Below are positions 34,692 to 45,362 of a DNA stretch of 64,000 bases, one piece after another. The notes beneath the pieces were generated by a model. It ran no database searches. It was not told the DNA's origin and worked only from the letters and a program-made list of their open reading frames with translations. The stretch comes from Datura wrightii (taxonomy: Eukaryota; Streptophyta; Magnoliopsida; Solanales; Solanaceae): assembly GCA_035772735.1 (NCBI GenBank), contig JASDFA010000002.1, forward strand, positions 39,948,501 to 40,012,500. Direction: 5' to 3'. Positions within the stretch are counted from its first letter, which is position 1; every line of letters starts with the position of its first letter. The position numbers and the translations under genes are program-made.

Positions 34692-36568
34692 TATAACACC
34701 CCAAAAATTTTTTGGTGATTATTTGATGTTTTATGCAAGGCTAGGGAAAGTATGGGTTTTATATTGGTCGTAGGTGAAAAGGGAAATGTGTACGATGAAA
34801 AAACCAAAGAGTATGTGAAGTTCATAAGTAAGGGTCAACTTTAAACGATCATATCTCCCAATATATAATGAACTAGAAGCTCCACGACCTATCATATTAA
34901 AGATATTTGAGTCAAGATTTTAGAGCATCAAATATCCTGTCAATCAGAATTCGTAGTAAGAAGTTATTTACATTTTACCGAACCATCGCGAGCGGTGACG
35001 CGAGCATGACGCCCTAGCGCCTCCACCGCCCTATTTACTTAAAATCTGATTTTTCACTTGTAGAAAACATTTCCAGCTAAATTTAAATAGACCAGCTTGC
35101 TAAGTATTCCATTTCTCTCTCAATTCCAGCAGCTAGGACAAAGAAAATCAAGGAGGAACATCAAATAAAGTTCAAGAAAATCACAAGATAAGCTGAGATT
35201 ACCTTGCCAACTATGTTAGGGGCTGTTTTGGAGCTCGTTTTGGCAAGGTTTTGAAGAAGTTTTTCTGCGTTTCAAAATATATTTGTACTGCCTATATATC
35301 AATATTTGAGTAGGTGTTTAAATCAGGAGAAAAGAGAAGGATTTCGCCCCTTATAAACCTCTCAAATTGCGAAGCGAAAATCTGGAAATTGGCAGCTAAG
35401 TGAGCTGTTGATGGACTGTTTGTTAGCTGAGTTTTGCTTGTTTTCCTTAGGCTTTTTGGCTGTTTAGTTTTCTGGAATTATACTCCATATTGAGGGGTAG
35501 AATCATAGAAAAACTATGGTAAAATTTCCTCTGTTTTCTCCCTGAAAAATTAGTGAAAATTAGTTGAGAAAATGACTTAATGTTGTTGATGTTGCCGTGT
35601 GTTGTTGTTGCTATTTTGACTGCCTCTGATTAGTTATGTGGGCTGCATCTTTTTGATATAGATTATGCTTATTTTTGGACTATAAAATAACTGGATTAAG
35701 GAGGTTGAAGTCTGATCATTGAGATATGAAATCCGCTTAGAGAAAAGTTCATCGGAGAAAGGTATGTAAGGCGCCCCATCTATCATACTTTTAAGCACGA
35801 TTCGTGTGTTGTTAATCGAATGAGACAACAACCTATTTAAAAGTCTTGAGGAAGTATGTTAAGCTTCATTTAAGCTTTAAAGTCCCATGTTTTATTGAGG
35901 ATAAATGTTAAGATTATGCCTAGCCGAAGTGAGACACCTTAAGTTTGATATTTTGTTGATTGTCGTCGTAGTTGTACATGGAGTTGGAGACCCCTCAGCG
36001 TGGGCATTGTTATCTGGTCCTTACTGTATGTCATGTGTATATATATGTGATTTTAAATGTGTTTAAAGGTCTCATTTATAACTGAGATTGGTGAAAGAGC
36101 CGAGATGAGGACGTGTAAACGATTTTAAGCCACGTAAAGACGTCGCAAGCCACTAAGGGTAAACGAGCTTACCGAATTAGGATTACATGGTTATGGTTGT
36201 CCTTTATCTTATGTATATGTTATGAAATATGTCAGTCCAAGGGGAGATTTCATAATCCCTTTCCCTTAAGCCGAACCACAAGCTAGCGAGTTTCTTATCT
36301 CTAATGTCCCTTGAAGACAATCTATAAATTTTGTTGAAACTCTTAGGTTATCCGTAGTTCCTTATGATTTATACAAGTTTTTAATAGATGCATTTAAGTT
36401 CTATTTTCCAGCTTTACATGTTATATGTACTCAGTTCCAGTTATGCATTACGACGGAGGCCTATGCAGGCCATATGTTTAGTATTTGTCATTTCTATGTT
36501 GTATGTATTGAGCTGGTCCAATATAAGCCATATCGGCTCCATTTATGATTTTGTCTAAGCTTTATTGA

Positions 36569-36710
36569 TTTTACCCAGGTGTGGTACATCATCTAGACGG
36601 AGTTTACCCCAGTACGGTACAACGGGTGGAGGCATTTTTATTTTTACCCCGGTATGATACACCAGCTAGAGGCATTTTTATTTTTTCCCCAGTGTGGTAC
36701 ACTGGCTGGA
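36569..36710 (+). repeat. Minisatellite inside LTR2 of D (4 units)
   Basis: Four units with the same core as in LTR1, more diverged (for example ccagtacggtacaacgggtgg at 36610-36630 region). Confidence 0.85.
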
Positions 36711-37104
36711 TATTTTGTATATAGATTTTATGGTCGGTTGTCTGCTGGCATGTCAGTTATAATCTTTGTTGTGCATTAGCTAGTTGCATTTATACTTCAA
36801 TAATGAGTTATTGTCAGGTTTCTGTTTTCAGTATTTCAGGTTGTTACTACTCCTTATTTTTGGCGTAGTGATCATTTTTATCTTACATGTTTACAGTTTT
36901 AATCCTTACATACCAGTATATTCTATTCATACTGACGTCCCTTCATATTGGCACCCTTCCTGCAATCGTGCTGCAGGTACAGGTCGAGGCTCAGATCATC
37001 GGACTTAGTAAGAGCCAAACTTCAGCATAATAGTGGTATGCTCCTCTCTTCAAGGAGCCATGTCCTTGTTTGGACTATATTCAGTTTTGTGTACAACATG
37101 GGTG

Positions 37105-37109
37105 GGCCG
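37105..37109. other. Target-site duplication of element E (left)
   Basis: ggccg, identical to 46757-46761. Removing E plus one copy restores the LTR sequence seen in LTR1 near 29250-29266. Confidence 0.95.
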
Positions 37110-38488
37110 TGTTCATCTGTTTGTTATATGGGTGTATAACTACACGCAAGTGCATGTAGTCGAACAAGTAATAAAGTGGCTTAAGTAAGCCAAGTATCGA
37201 TCCCACAGGGACTGGGATGAGGTAACAAATTACTTAAGTGTTACTATATCGATTCTAAAAATGAAGACAACAGTGCAACGAAGAGTTTGATATATTTTGA
37301 TTTCTAATTTTATCCTAAGTCTACAAAGATTATATAATTTGAGTCTGAACTATGAATGTGAGCATGTTGAGGTTAAACGAACATGTAAGGAAATAAATTA
37401 TCGATGTGATTTGGTTAACTTTTCCTCCGGTTGCTAGTCAAGAACTATTGCCAATGGATTAAAACTCTCGTATTTAACCCAACTTAAGAATTATGAACCG
37501 TCCACCTACATTTCTGTGATTAAATGAAATTCATGTTCTAGCCATACAAACCCGGTTCCTTAATTGACTAAAACGACCTTCAAGTATATTTCTATCCTGA
37601 AGGTAAATCAATTATCAATTTTCCCAAACCAAGAAAAGATCATATCCTATTGATTCACAACTTTCCAATTTCTTGCTCTCTCGAGTGAAACCGGACTTTT
37701 TAGATGTACATTAATATAGGCCACACATTAATGCAGTAAGAACAAGAATCAGTAGAACAACCATGGAAGAAAAGATGAAAAACCAAATTGATCAACAATC
37801 ACATTTCAATACAATTGTTCTTAACCTCAGCAATAAGAGGAATTAGCTACTCATTTGTGGATTAAACATCGTTAAATGAGTGTTAAACATACAAGCAATT
37901 GAATTAAAGAAGAAGGAGATAGAGAAAAAAACCCTGATAATTTCGTCCTCTCAACTGCCTGTAACCCACGTTCTTGCTCCACCAAGTCAGAATATTGAAA
38001 AATGAAGCAACGTGTCACGGAGTGCATCACGGAGCACTGCCTCCGTGACACGCCACTAACGCGGAGGCTCACTGGAAATGGACTGTCCAGGTAATAAAGC
38101 CCAACGTGGCACGGCGTGCAACGCGGGGCTACGTCAACGTGCCACGACCCCAACGCGCACCCACACTAGAATTTGGCCAAAAATTCCCTAGCCATGCAGA
38201 AGGCCTCCGCGATGGCAGCGTGACACGGCTCCATCGCGGAGCACCTTTAATTCTTGCCGTCCAATGCTTTGTCCTTTGCTAATCATCGAGTCCATCCCCG
38301 GTCTTTCCCAACACGCATTTTATCTTCACAAAATTACATTTCACCTGCAAAATAAAGCTAATCATGTTGGTTAGTATAAATTCACATTTTATTATAAATC
38401 ACATGAGAATGTATAATCATTGATAGATAAACAAGGCTAAAATGACACATTTAGGTATCACTTGGGCATATAAATTTGCCCAAGATCA
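37110..38488 (-). repeat. 3' LTR of element E
   Basis: On the minus strand starts TGATCTTGGG and ends GAACA. Compared with the 5' LTR it has lost the stretch with the TATA box (about 47 bases near 38007) but keeps an inverted repeat missing there. Confidence 0.93.
38011..38052. repeat. Inverted repeat CGTGTCACGGAG in LTR of E
   Basis: Perfect 12-bp arms at 38011-38022 and 38041-38052. A second perfect 11-bp pair is at 38205-38215 / 38231-38241 (CTCCGCGATGG and its complement). Confidence 0.9.
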
Positions 38489-38503
38489 CTTACCCCACAC
38501 TTA
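38489..38503 (-). other. Polypurine tract of element E
   Basis: The minus strand reads aagtgtggggtaag directly before the LTR start TGATCTTGGG. Confidence 0.75.
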
Positions 38504-40297
38504 AATCCTTGTTCGTCCCCGAACAACAATCTTACACCTCATGCAATTTACACCCCATCCTGGCTACCTTGGTTCGACAATTCAGGCTACGGTCATACCG
38601 ATTCTTCAATACAGCAAATCATCAAGAAAACACACATGGTCCTATCAATGCAATGACCTTCAACACATCAAGACCTCCGAGACTTAAGAATCGACTCTCG
38701 ATATTGGCAAACTCATGCAAATCAGCTGATCAAGATATCCGACACGAGAATTAATCTCTCATCAAGCATGTGCCCTCACAATGCAAGAAAAATTTCCCTT
38801 TTTAATCACATGAACTCTAACGGTTACATGCAGGGGCATGTAAACACAATGTCACTCTCTCTCCCAAAAGAATTCACATGCATCATGTCATGAACCATAG
38901 GCTTGCCCTTAGTGTATTACTCCACTAATATAAGGAAATGTGATGTAGGATCACGTAGGACTTTAACGGGTTGTAATGTAAGCTACGGATCTAGTAAATA
39001 TTGGGCTAGCCAATAATAGCCACTAGCATCCTTAAGCGCCTTTTTCAATACATCCCCTCAAACTCATGGGCATTGTTTCTTCCTTCATCCTCCCATTCTT
39101 GAAGTCTGTCTTTAGTTTGGCCCATATCTTTAAGCACACTTGACTCGATAACAAAGATTATTCCGACACCTTCATTATATTTTATTTATAACAAGTGCAC
39201 CTTCAACCTTTTCTTTTCTTTCATCATTCTGCTTTTCTTTCATTACCATGCTTTTCTTTTCTTTTCACCATTCTCACTCTTTGACACTTTGGGAAAATTA
39301 TTCTCTCTTCTTACGCACTTAAGAGTTTTTGGATCAATTTACGGCTAATGAAAATAAGGGGTAAAGCTCTGTTTACACATTTTGACACAAGAAAAAAATA
39401 ATAGGCTAAAGGCTCAATGGGCTAACTAGGGAGTACATTCAAGGTGGGTGCAATAATGAAACAGAGAAACTGTCGGTTAACACAAAGAAATGCCTACATC
39501 CTTTCCTACAATACACCTCCATTTCGTTTAGTACACACACCAGGCAAGTTCTAGACACTTCACAATAGCATGGAATAAACAAAACCTCACTTCGCACTTA
39601 TTGCACATGCTCAATTCAAGACGTATTCACAGACTCTTCAATCAGCTAATTACAAGAATTCGAACATTAAGCCTCAATCACACTGAATCGACTCTATGGC
39701 CTAGGTATCTCAACATATTTACAAAGTTGCATGCTTTCATACGAATCACCTTTGCATTTCGAATATCAAGTATGACACGCAACTAGGATTCCGCAACCAT
39801 AAAGTAACTACAGGTTTTGGGATGCAACCCACAAAAGAAAACAACTGAAAAATAAATGAAAAATCTACTCCTAACGACTACATTTCCCTTAAGATGGTCG
39901 TCATCCATCCATCATAAGGAACGGTCACTAACTAGGACTTCGGTTCAATGGGACCATTCTCGGTAAAAGAACCAAAAACAAACGCCGAGAAACCCAAGAA
40001 TAACAAAAAATTAAAAATATCGATCATTTCGATAAACCAAAAAATATGTACAAACTCAGCTAGCAGAATATTCAGCAGCACACAACAGTTTCACATTTAA
40101 TTACAATACAGAACAACAACTTCACAATCACAAATCACAGGGTCACAAAAGTTTTCATCAGGCACAACAACAGAATAGAACGTACACAACAACACAACCA
40201 GCACCTAACTACTCCCACCCCACACTTTTATCGAACACTATCCCTAGTGTTCAAAGAAATTAGAATAGCACAAAAATTGGGTGGTGGAACTCCCTGA
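38504..40297 (-). other. Non-coding tail of element E
   Basis: About 1.8 kb between the second ORF and the polypurine tract, AT-rich, with no recognisable protein. It contains a polypyrimidine-rich stretch on the plus strand (39204-39286, repeated cttttctttt words), which is purine-rich in the element's sense strand. Confidence 0.7.
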
Positions 40298-41517
40298 TCA
40301 ATCAAAATACTCCACTTCTTCTTCAGGTGCTGCTGCTTCATCTCCCATGTCTGAATCACCCCCATCGTCATCATCGGACTCCACATCGGAGTCCTCACGA
40401 CGTGTCTCCTCATCTGTGGAGACATCATCATCCGTGGGCTCTACAAAAGTTGGCCCCACTCGGCATAGAGCCCTGGCATTTTCGCCAAAAGGGTAGTCTA
40501 GCTCGAGCTGCCATAGCTCCTCCTCTGTTGCCGGCCTCCCGCCTATCCGGAGCTGGAGCATCTGCATCCCATACATGCGAGCCATGTACTAATCATCCCG
40601 AGCATATCACTCGGCTAGTGTAAGCACTGGCTCGTGGGTGGTGTCTGGAGCCTTAGTTTTGGTGACATCTAAGGCCCGCCGCTCCATCTGCGGGATATAG
40701 TCAAGGGCCTCTTCCTCAATGTCCAGGCCCCTCAGGAATATGGTGAGTAATCCACCAAATTCGTATCGGTTCCCCTGATGCAACCGGGCTCTCTTCATGG
40801 CGGAAATAATCACCGCCCCCACGTTGATCTCCAGCCCTTTCATCAGGGCGTACACAAAGAATACACGATCCTGGGTTCCATCCGTCATATGCACCCCGGT
40901 ATTAAGCAAGAATACACGATCTTAAGCCATATCCTGGCTTCCCTGTTCATCTGTGAGTAGGGCAAAGTCTGATGGTAGCCCCTCTCCTTATGTCTGCTCC
41001 ACCGAGCCATCGATCGGGTTCCACACAAAGTGCGTCTGATGTCCGCATATGGTGGAGTGATATTCAGCTGTCGAAGCACGTGGGCGTCTGTGTCCCATGC
41101 CCCTAAGATAGCATTGAGGTGGTGGGGCTCAAAAGTGACTATTTGCCCCCTTATTTTGATGGTGTGACTTCTGAGAGTCGGGTTCCAGTTGGCGTAGAAT
41201 TTCCGAATCAAGTGCAAATTGCATTCCTTGGGCTCTTCAAAAATGTAGTTCAGCCCAGCTGCCTCGATCCTCTGGACAATCCTGGGGAACTCCTGTGCCA
41301 ATGGTTCCCTTGCTATGTGTTCCTCGGGGAAGTACTTGCTCTCCTTGTGCTTTGCATACCACTTCTTCCCCTCCTCAGTCACCCACCTGGTTCCTTATTA
41401 ACAGCGTTGGCCGCGTGGAACCGTTGGTGCTGCTGTGACCGCTGTGCCCAGTATGATTCTTTTTCTGCCGGCGCCAGATGTTGATGCGCCTTTTCCCTTG
41501 TCCTGCCTGCTTGCCAT
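40298..41517 (-). pseudogene. Plant-transposon-protein ORF in the env position of element E
   Basis: The likely start is ATG at 41517-41515 (MASRQDKGKGASTSGAGRKR), in frame with the main block after two TAA codons (41400-41395). The main block (41382-40885) has KKWYAKHKESKYFPEEH, FYANWNPTLR, and WLKIVYSCLIP. A frame change near 40900 leads to VFFVYALMKGLEINVG, IGGRPATEEELWQLELDYPF and a very acidic C-terminus (about 40400-40330), with two more stops near 40588 and 40604. This resembles the 'putative plant transposon protein' domain found with Athila-type elements; that is recall of the family, not a search. No signal peptide or membrane segment is visible, so I do not call it an envelope protein. 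Confidence 0.7.
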
Positions 41518-42848
41518 TTTTCCTGTCAACCCAAATAGACAAGATCAATGTTAAGCCAACTAAAATTTGCTTCGACTAAGGTTGGGTTAAGCTAGGCTAC
41601 CCCACACTTAGTCCTTAGCCAAAATTACAGCATTAATGCAAGATCATGCATATTTACAGAAACAACCAACAAAACATAACAAATGTGCTTAGTGCATTTG
41701 GAGAATTCGACGGTATATATTCTATGTACTACTCAGACTTCGTACAACTAGTCACAATCATTACCATCGATAACCTTTTATCCTATCGCACATAGCAAGG
41801 AGAAACAAATAAACAAAAACAAAAAGAATTTATCTACATGAACCTATACAATTCACCCAATTCTTGCAAATTCCAATATTTCCTTCACCCGAGAATCCGT
41901 CGGTCTTTTAGCATAGTAACAGTTAGCACATCGACTCATCTTACTCAACATGTACAACCCAGCATGAATTTCACTAGTTCACTAAATTTTTCCAGTTCAA
42001 ACTCAAAAGTAAGCCCTAGCTATGATTGTATCCAAAATTCAATTAAATTATCCAATTAACGAGTTCAAGCAATCACAATGATACTCCGAACATCCTTCAA
42101 CAATAATTCAATTGAATTTACGCTTAATTCCTACTTAGGGAAAGTTTATCTCATATCACATGTTCAATATCGAAAAAATCGACAAGAAATGAGATGGAAT
42201 TGAAGAACATACCTTGAATTCGAAGAATTGAAGAAAACTCGATGAAATTCTTGGCCTAAGTCCGTGTCACGTTGAGGGGGGAGGGGTTTTTGGGAGGTTG
42301 GTTGCGGAGTGTGTGAGAAAAAAGGAAAATTGATGGGGAATCCGGGTTTAAAAGTGTGAAATTCGCGCGGGTCACACGACGACCCGGTGTGACCCGTCGC
42401 GATATACACTGCAACGTGTCACGGAGGGTAACGCGGAGCATGCCCTCCGTGACACGGAGCTGTCACGAGGGTGTTCTAGAATTTTTTAAAATTCCAGATT
42501 TACACCTCAACGTGTCACGAAGGGTAACGCGGAGGCCCTCCTCCGTGACACGGAGCCATCTCCCTAGCTCACTGTTTTGCCACTTTTTATTATTTTTCAT
42601 ACCTCGAATTTTCCTTTGCGGTCACTTGCACATTTATCCTCCGTTCAACCTGAAATTCATCTTACGGCAAGAAATTGGTTAGAATTATAGGTTTCACTCA
42701 AAATAAAAATAAAAAAAATAAAAACTAAAAATTTTGTTGTTAATCAAGAAAAAGAAGAAGAAATCTATTCACAATTTACAAAGAAAAATTTCACGGGTTG
42801 CCTCCTGTGCAATGCCTGGTTTACCGTCGCGGCTCGACGTCATTCAGC
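41518..42848 (-). other. Non-coding spacer of element E with inverted repeats
   Basis: This is where RT, RNase H and integrase would be expected; none is recognisable. It holds a 14-bp perfect inverted repeat (42415-42428 / 42443-42456) built on CGTGTCACGGAG, as in the LTR. A near-perfect second pair lies at 42511-42522 / 42541-42552. Confidence 0.75.
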
Positions 42849-45122
42849 TCAGTCATCTTCTAGGGTGACAGACGTTTTCTCTAGACCACCGTCCTCACCC
42901 CAATAGTGCTTACATCTCTCCGGTGGTTTTCCCATTAACTCTCGTGATTCAACTATCTGAGCATCATCACCTCGATCAATCACGTTGATCACCGAGAGTT
43001 CCTCATACACAGTAGGGAGCTTGGGGGCCTTATATACATAGAACACTTCCACCTTGTCGTGTGCCCGCATGGTTAGCTTCCCTGCAGCTACATCAATTAG
43101 CGCTTTCCCGGTAGCCAAGAAAGGACGTTCCAAAATAAATGGGACTTCCGCGTCTGGCTCAAAATCCAGCACGACGAAATCTACCGGGAAGATAAGGGAG
43201 CCCACTTGCACCAGCACATCCTCCACAATGCCATCAGGTCTGGATAAGGACCGATCTGCTAGTTGCAAGATCACTGTTGTTGGTCTAGGACTCCCTAAAC
43301 CCAACTTCTTGAATACCGACGACGGCATCAAAAAATCACATAATCCACGAGCTCGGATACTCTGCCCAATTGTAATTTGAATAGTAAAGCTCCCAAGATC
43401 TTCGAGCTTTGTGGGCAGTCGGTTTTGTATCCTGGAAGTGCACTCCTCCGTAAGACCTACCGTAGCATACTCAGTCAACCGACTTTTGTTTGCCACAATG
43501 TCCTTTACGTACTTTGCATATTTTGGCACTCCCTGCAAAACATCAACAAGAGGTAAGTTAATATGTACCTGTTTCAGCACCTCCATGAATTTCTTGAAAC
43601 ACGCCTCCTCCTTGTGTTTCTTTAATCTTTGAGGGAACGGGGGTGGTGGTCTTTCTGATTCAGCTTCCTTTTTCTTCCCCCTCTCATCACTCTGCTCCCT
43701 CTCAACTTCTGTTGCTCCCGATTGTTGAGGTGGTCTTTCTGGTTCCACCACTTTCAGCTGCAAACCACTCCTTGGGGTCACCGCATTCACCTGCTTGGGA
43801 TTGGGATCTGTGTCGCTCGGAAGTCCTCCTCTAGGCCTGGTATTTTGGGCTCCAGCAAATTGCCCGAATTGATATTCAAGTGCCTTAGTAGCTAACTGGT
43901 TGTTCTTCACCTCGGTTGCCAATTTCACATAGTCAGCCTGCAATTGAGCTTGGTTAGCTATCATCGTCTTGAACATCTCCTCAATGCTGGGTGATGGTGG
44001 TGGAGGAGGTGCATTGTTGTTTCTATATTGTGCCTGATAGTTCTGATGCCCTCCTTGATTCCTCTGCGTCCCCTGACTAGAACTTTGCCCTTGATGGTTG
44101 TTGCTACCCCAAGAGAAATTCGGATGATTCCTCCAGTTGGAGTTGTAGCTGTTGCCATATTGTTGGTGGTTGTTCCTCTGTGCATTTCCCACAAAGTTCA
44201 CCGAGTCAGGATTTTCTCCACAACACTCAGCTGAGTGCTCACTGCTCCCACACACTTCACACCAAATCTGCTGCACTGCATTCACTTGGGCTTGAGGCTG
44301 GTTCATTGTCATGTTACTGAAGTGGGTGTTGAGTTGATTCTGTAAAGCAGCTATCTGTGCAGCAATAGCTGTAAAACCATCCACTTCTAGAACTCCTGCT
44401 ACTTTCCTTGTTCCTCCTCTTGATGAATCAGCATTCCACTCCGGATTGCCCTAAGAAATACGGTTTAACAAGGTATACAGCTCCTCATAAGTTTTCTCCA
44501 ATGCTTCTCCCCCAGCTGCTGAGTCTAGCAAGATTTTTGTGTGGGGTTCCAAACCCTCTATAAAAGTGTGCACCAGCACATCATTGGATTGATGATGATG
44601 TGGACAATCCTGCAACATGGACTTGAATCTCTCCCAAGATTGATATAGATTCTCTCCATCTCTCTGTTTGAAACTTAGAATTTGACTTCTAAGTCTTGCT
44701 GTTTTACCGGATGGAAAAAATCGTATCAAGAATTTCCTTGCAAGATCATCCCAAATAGTAATAGAATTTCATGGATCAACTTTCAACCACCTCTTGGCTT
44801 CTCCCAATAGTGAAAAAGGGAACAATGTAAGCCTGACATAATCTGATGACACTCCAGTGGGGATATAGTTGTCACTTATCTCCAAAAAATTTTCGAGATG
44901 CTGTTGTGGATCCTCATGAGGGAGACCTGTGAACTGCCCGCTGGTGTGCAACAATTGCACCATGTTTTGTTTGAGCTCGAACCTCCCTCCTGGCTAAGGT
45001 TTGCAGATGCTAGATGTGACATTTTTAGCATGTGGGATTGCCACCTCGCGAACCGGCCTAGCTGCTACTTCCTCGGGCACTAACATTGCCCGTACTACTG
45101 GTGGATTCTGTTGTTGCTCCAT
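42849..45122 (-). pseudogene. gag: Athila-type gag-protease, element E
   Basis: A single frame of 758 codons runs from ATG (45122) to TGA/TAA-type end at 42849, broken by only three stops: TAG 44996-44994, TGA 44771-44769, TAG 44453-44451. The capsid part has FFPSGKTARLRSQILSFKQ, ENLYQSWERFKSMLQDCPHH and EGLEPHTKILLDSAAGG. A zinc knuckle CX2CX4HX3C (CEVCGSSEHSAEC) is at 44261-44223. The region after it is rich in Asn and Gln with FSWGSNNHQGQ. The protease part includes VILQLADRSLSRPDGIVEDV, FPVDFVVLDFEPDAEVPFIL and RPFLATGKALIDV. Its active-site segment reads LCDFLMPSS, lacking about five codons of the usual D-L-G-A-S loop. Confidence 0.92.
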
Positions 45123-45338
45123 GATTGTTTGGTTGAGCAACTACAGCTTTTTCTCTAGAGCTTCTCTACACTGACGATAAAATAGTCTTTCATGCTCTAA
45201 ATATGAGTCCACCAGCTCCTTTTCCCTTGCCAGTGTTTAACAGAGATTATGTCTGCAAAATACAGGCTAAGACCAAGTTGACAACACTAAGAAAAAATAT
45301 AGTGAATTAACACTTAAGAAAAATTCACCAATTGCCAG

Positions 45339-45356
45339 TCCCCGGCAACGGCACCA
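45339..45356 (-). other. Primer-binding site (Asp tRNA), element E
   Basis: The minus strand reads TGGTGCCGTTGCCGGGGA, one base off the complement of the plant Asp tRNA 3' end. It lies six bases inside the LTR. An Asp-tRNA primer is characteristic of Athila elements. Confidence 0.93.
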
Positions 45357-45362
45357 AAAACT

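Larger units (their letters stand above)
34692..37109 (+). repeat. LTR2 of complex D, left part (interrupted by E)
   Basis: Aligns with LTR1 from its start to the gtgtacaacatgggt block (37090-37103). It continues at 46757-47072 after E. The last five bases ggccg are the target duplication of E. Confidence 0.92.

Noticed and set aside
40281..41484. Plus-strand open stretches opposite the second ORF of E
   Set aside because: Ser/His/Pro-rich antisense shadows of the acidic minus-strand ORF.
40298..41517. Envelope gene in element E
   Set aside because: The position fits, but no signal peptide, membrane segment or cysteine-rich ectodomain is visible.
43054..44234. Plus-strand open stretches opposite gag-protease of E
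   Set aside because: Antisense of a conserved gag-protease frame; no independent motif.
45339..45356. tRNA gene
   Set aside because: Only the 3' acceptor complement is present; it is a primer-binding site.
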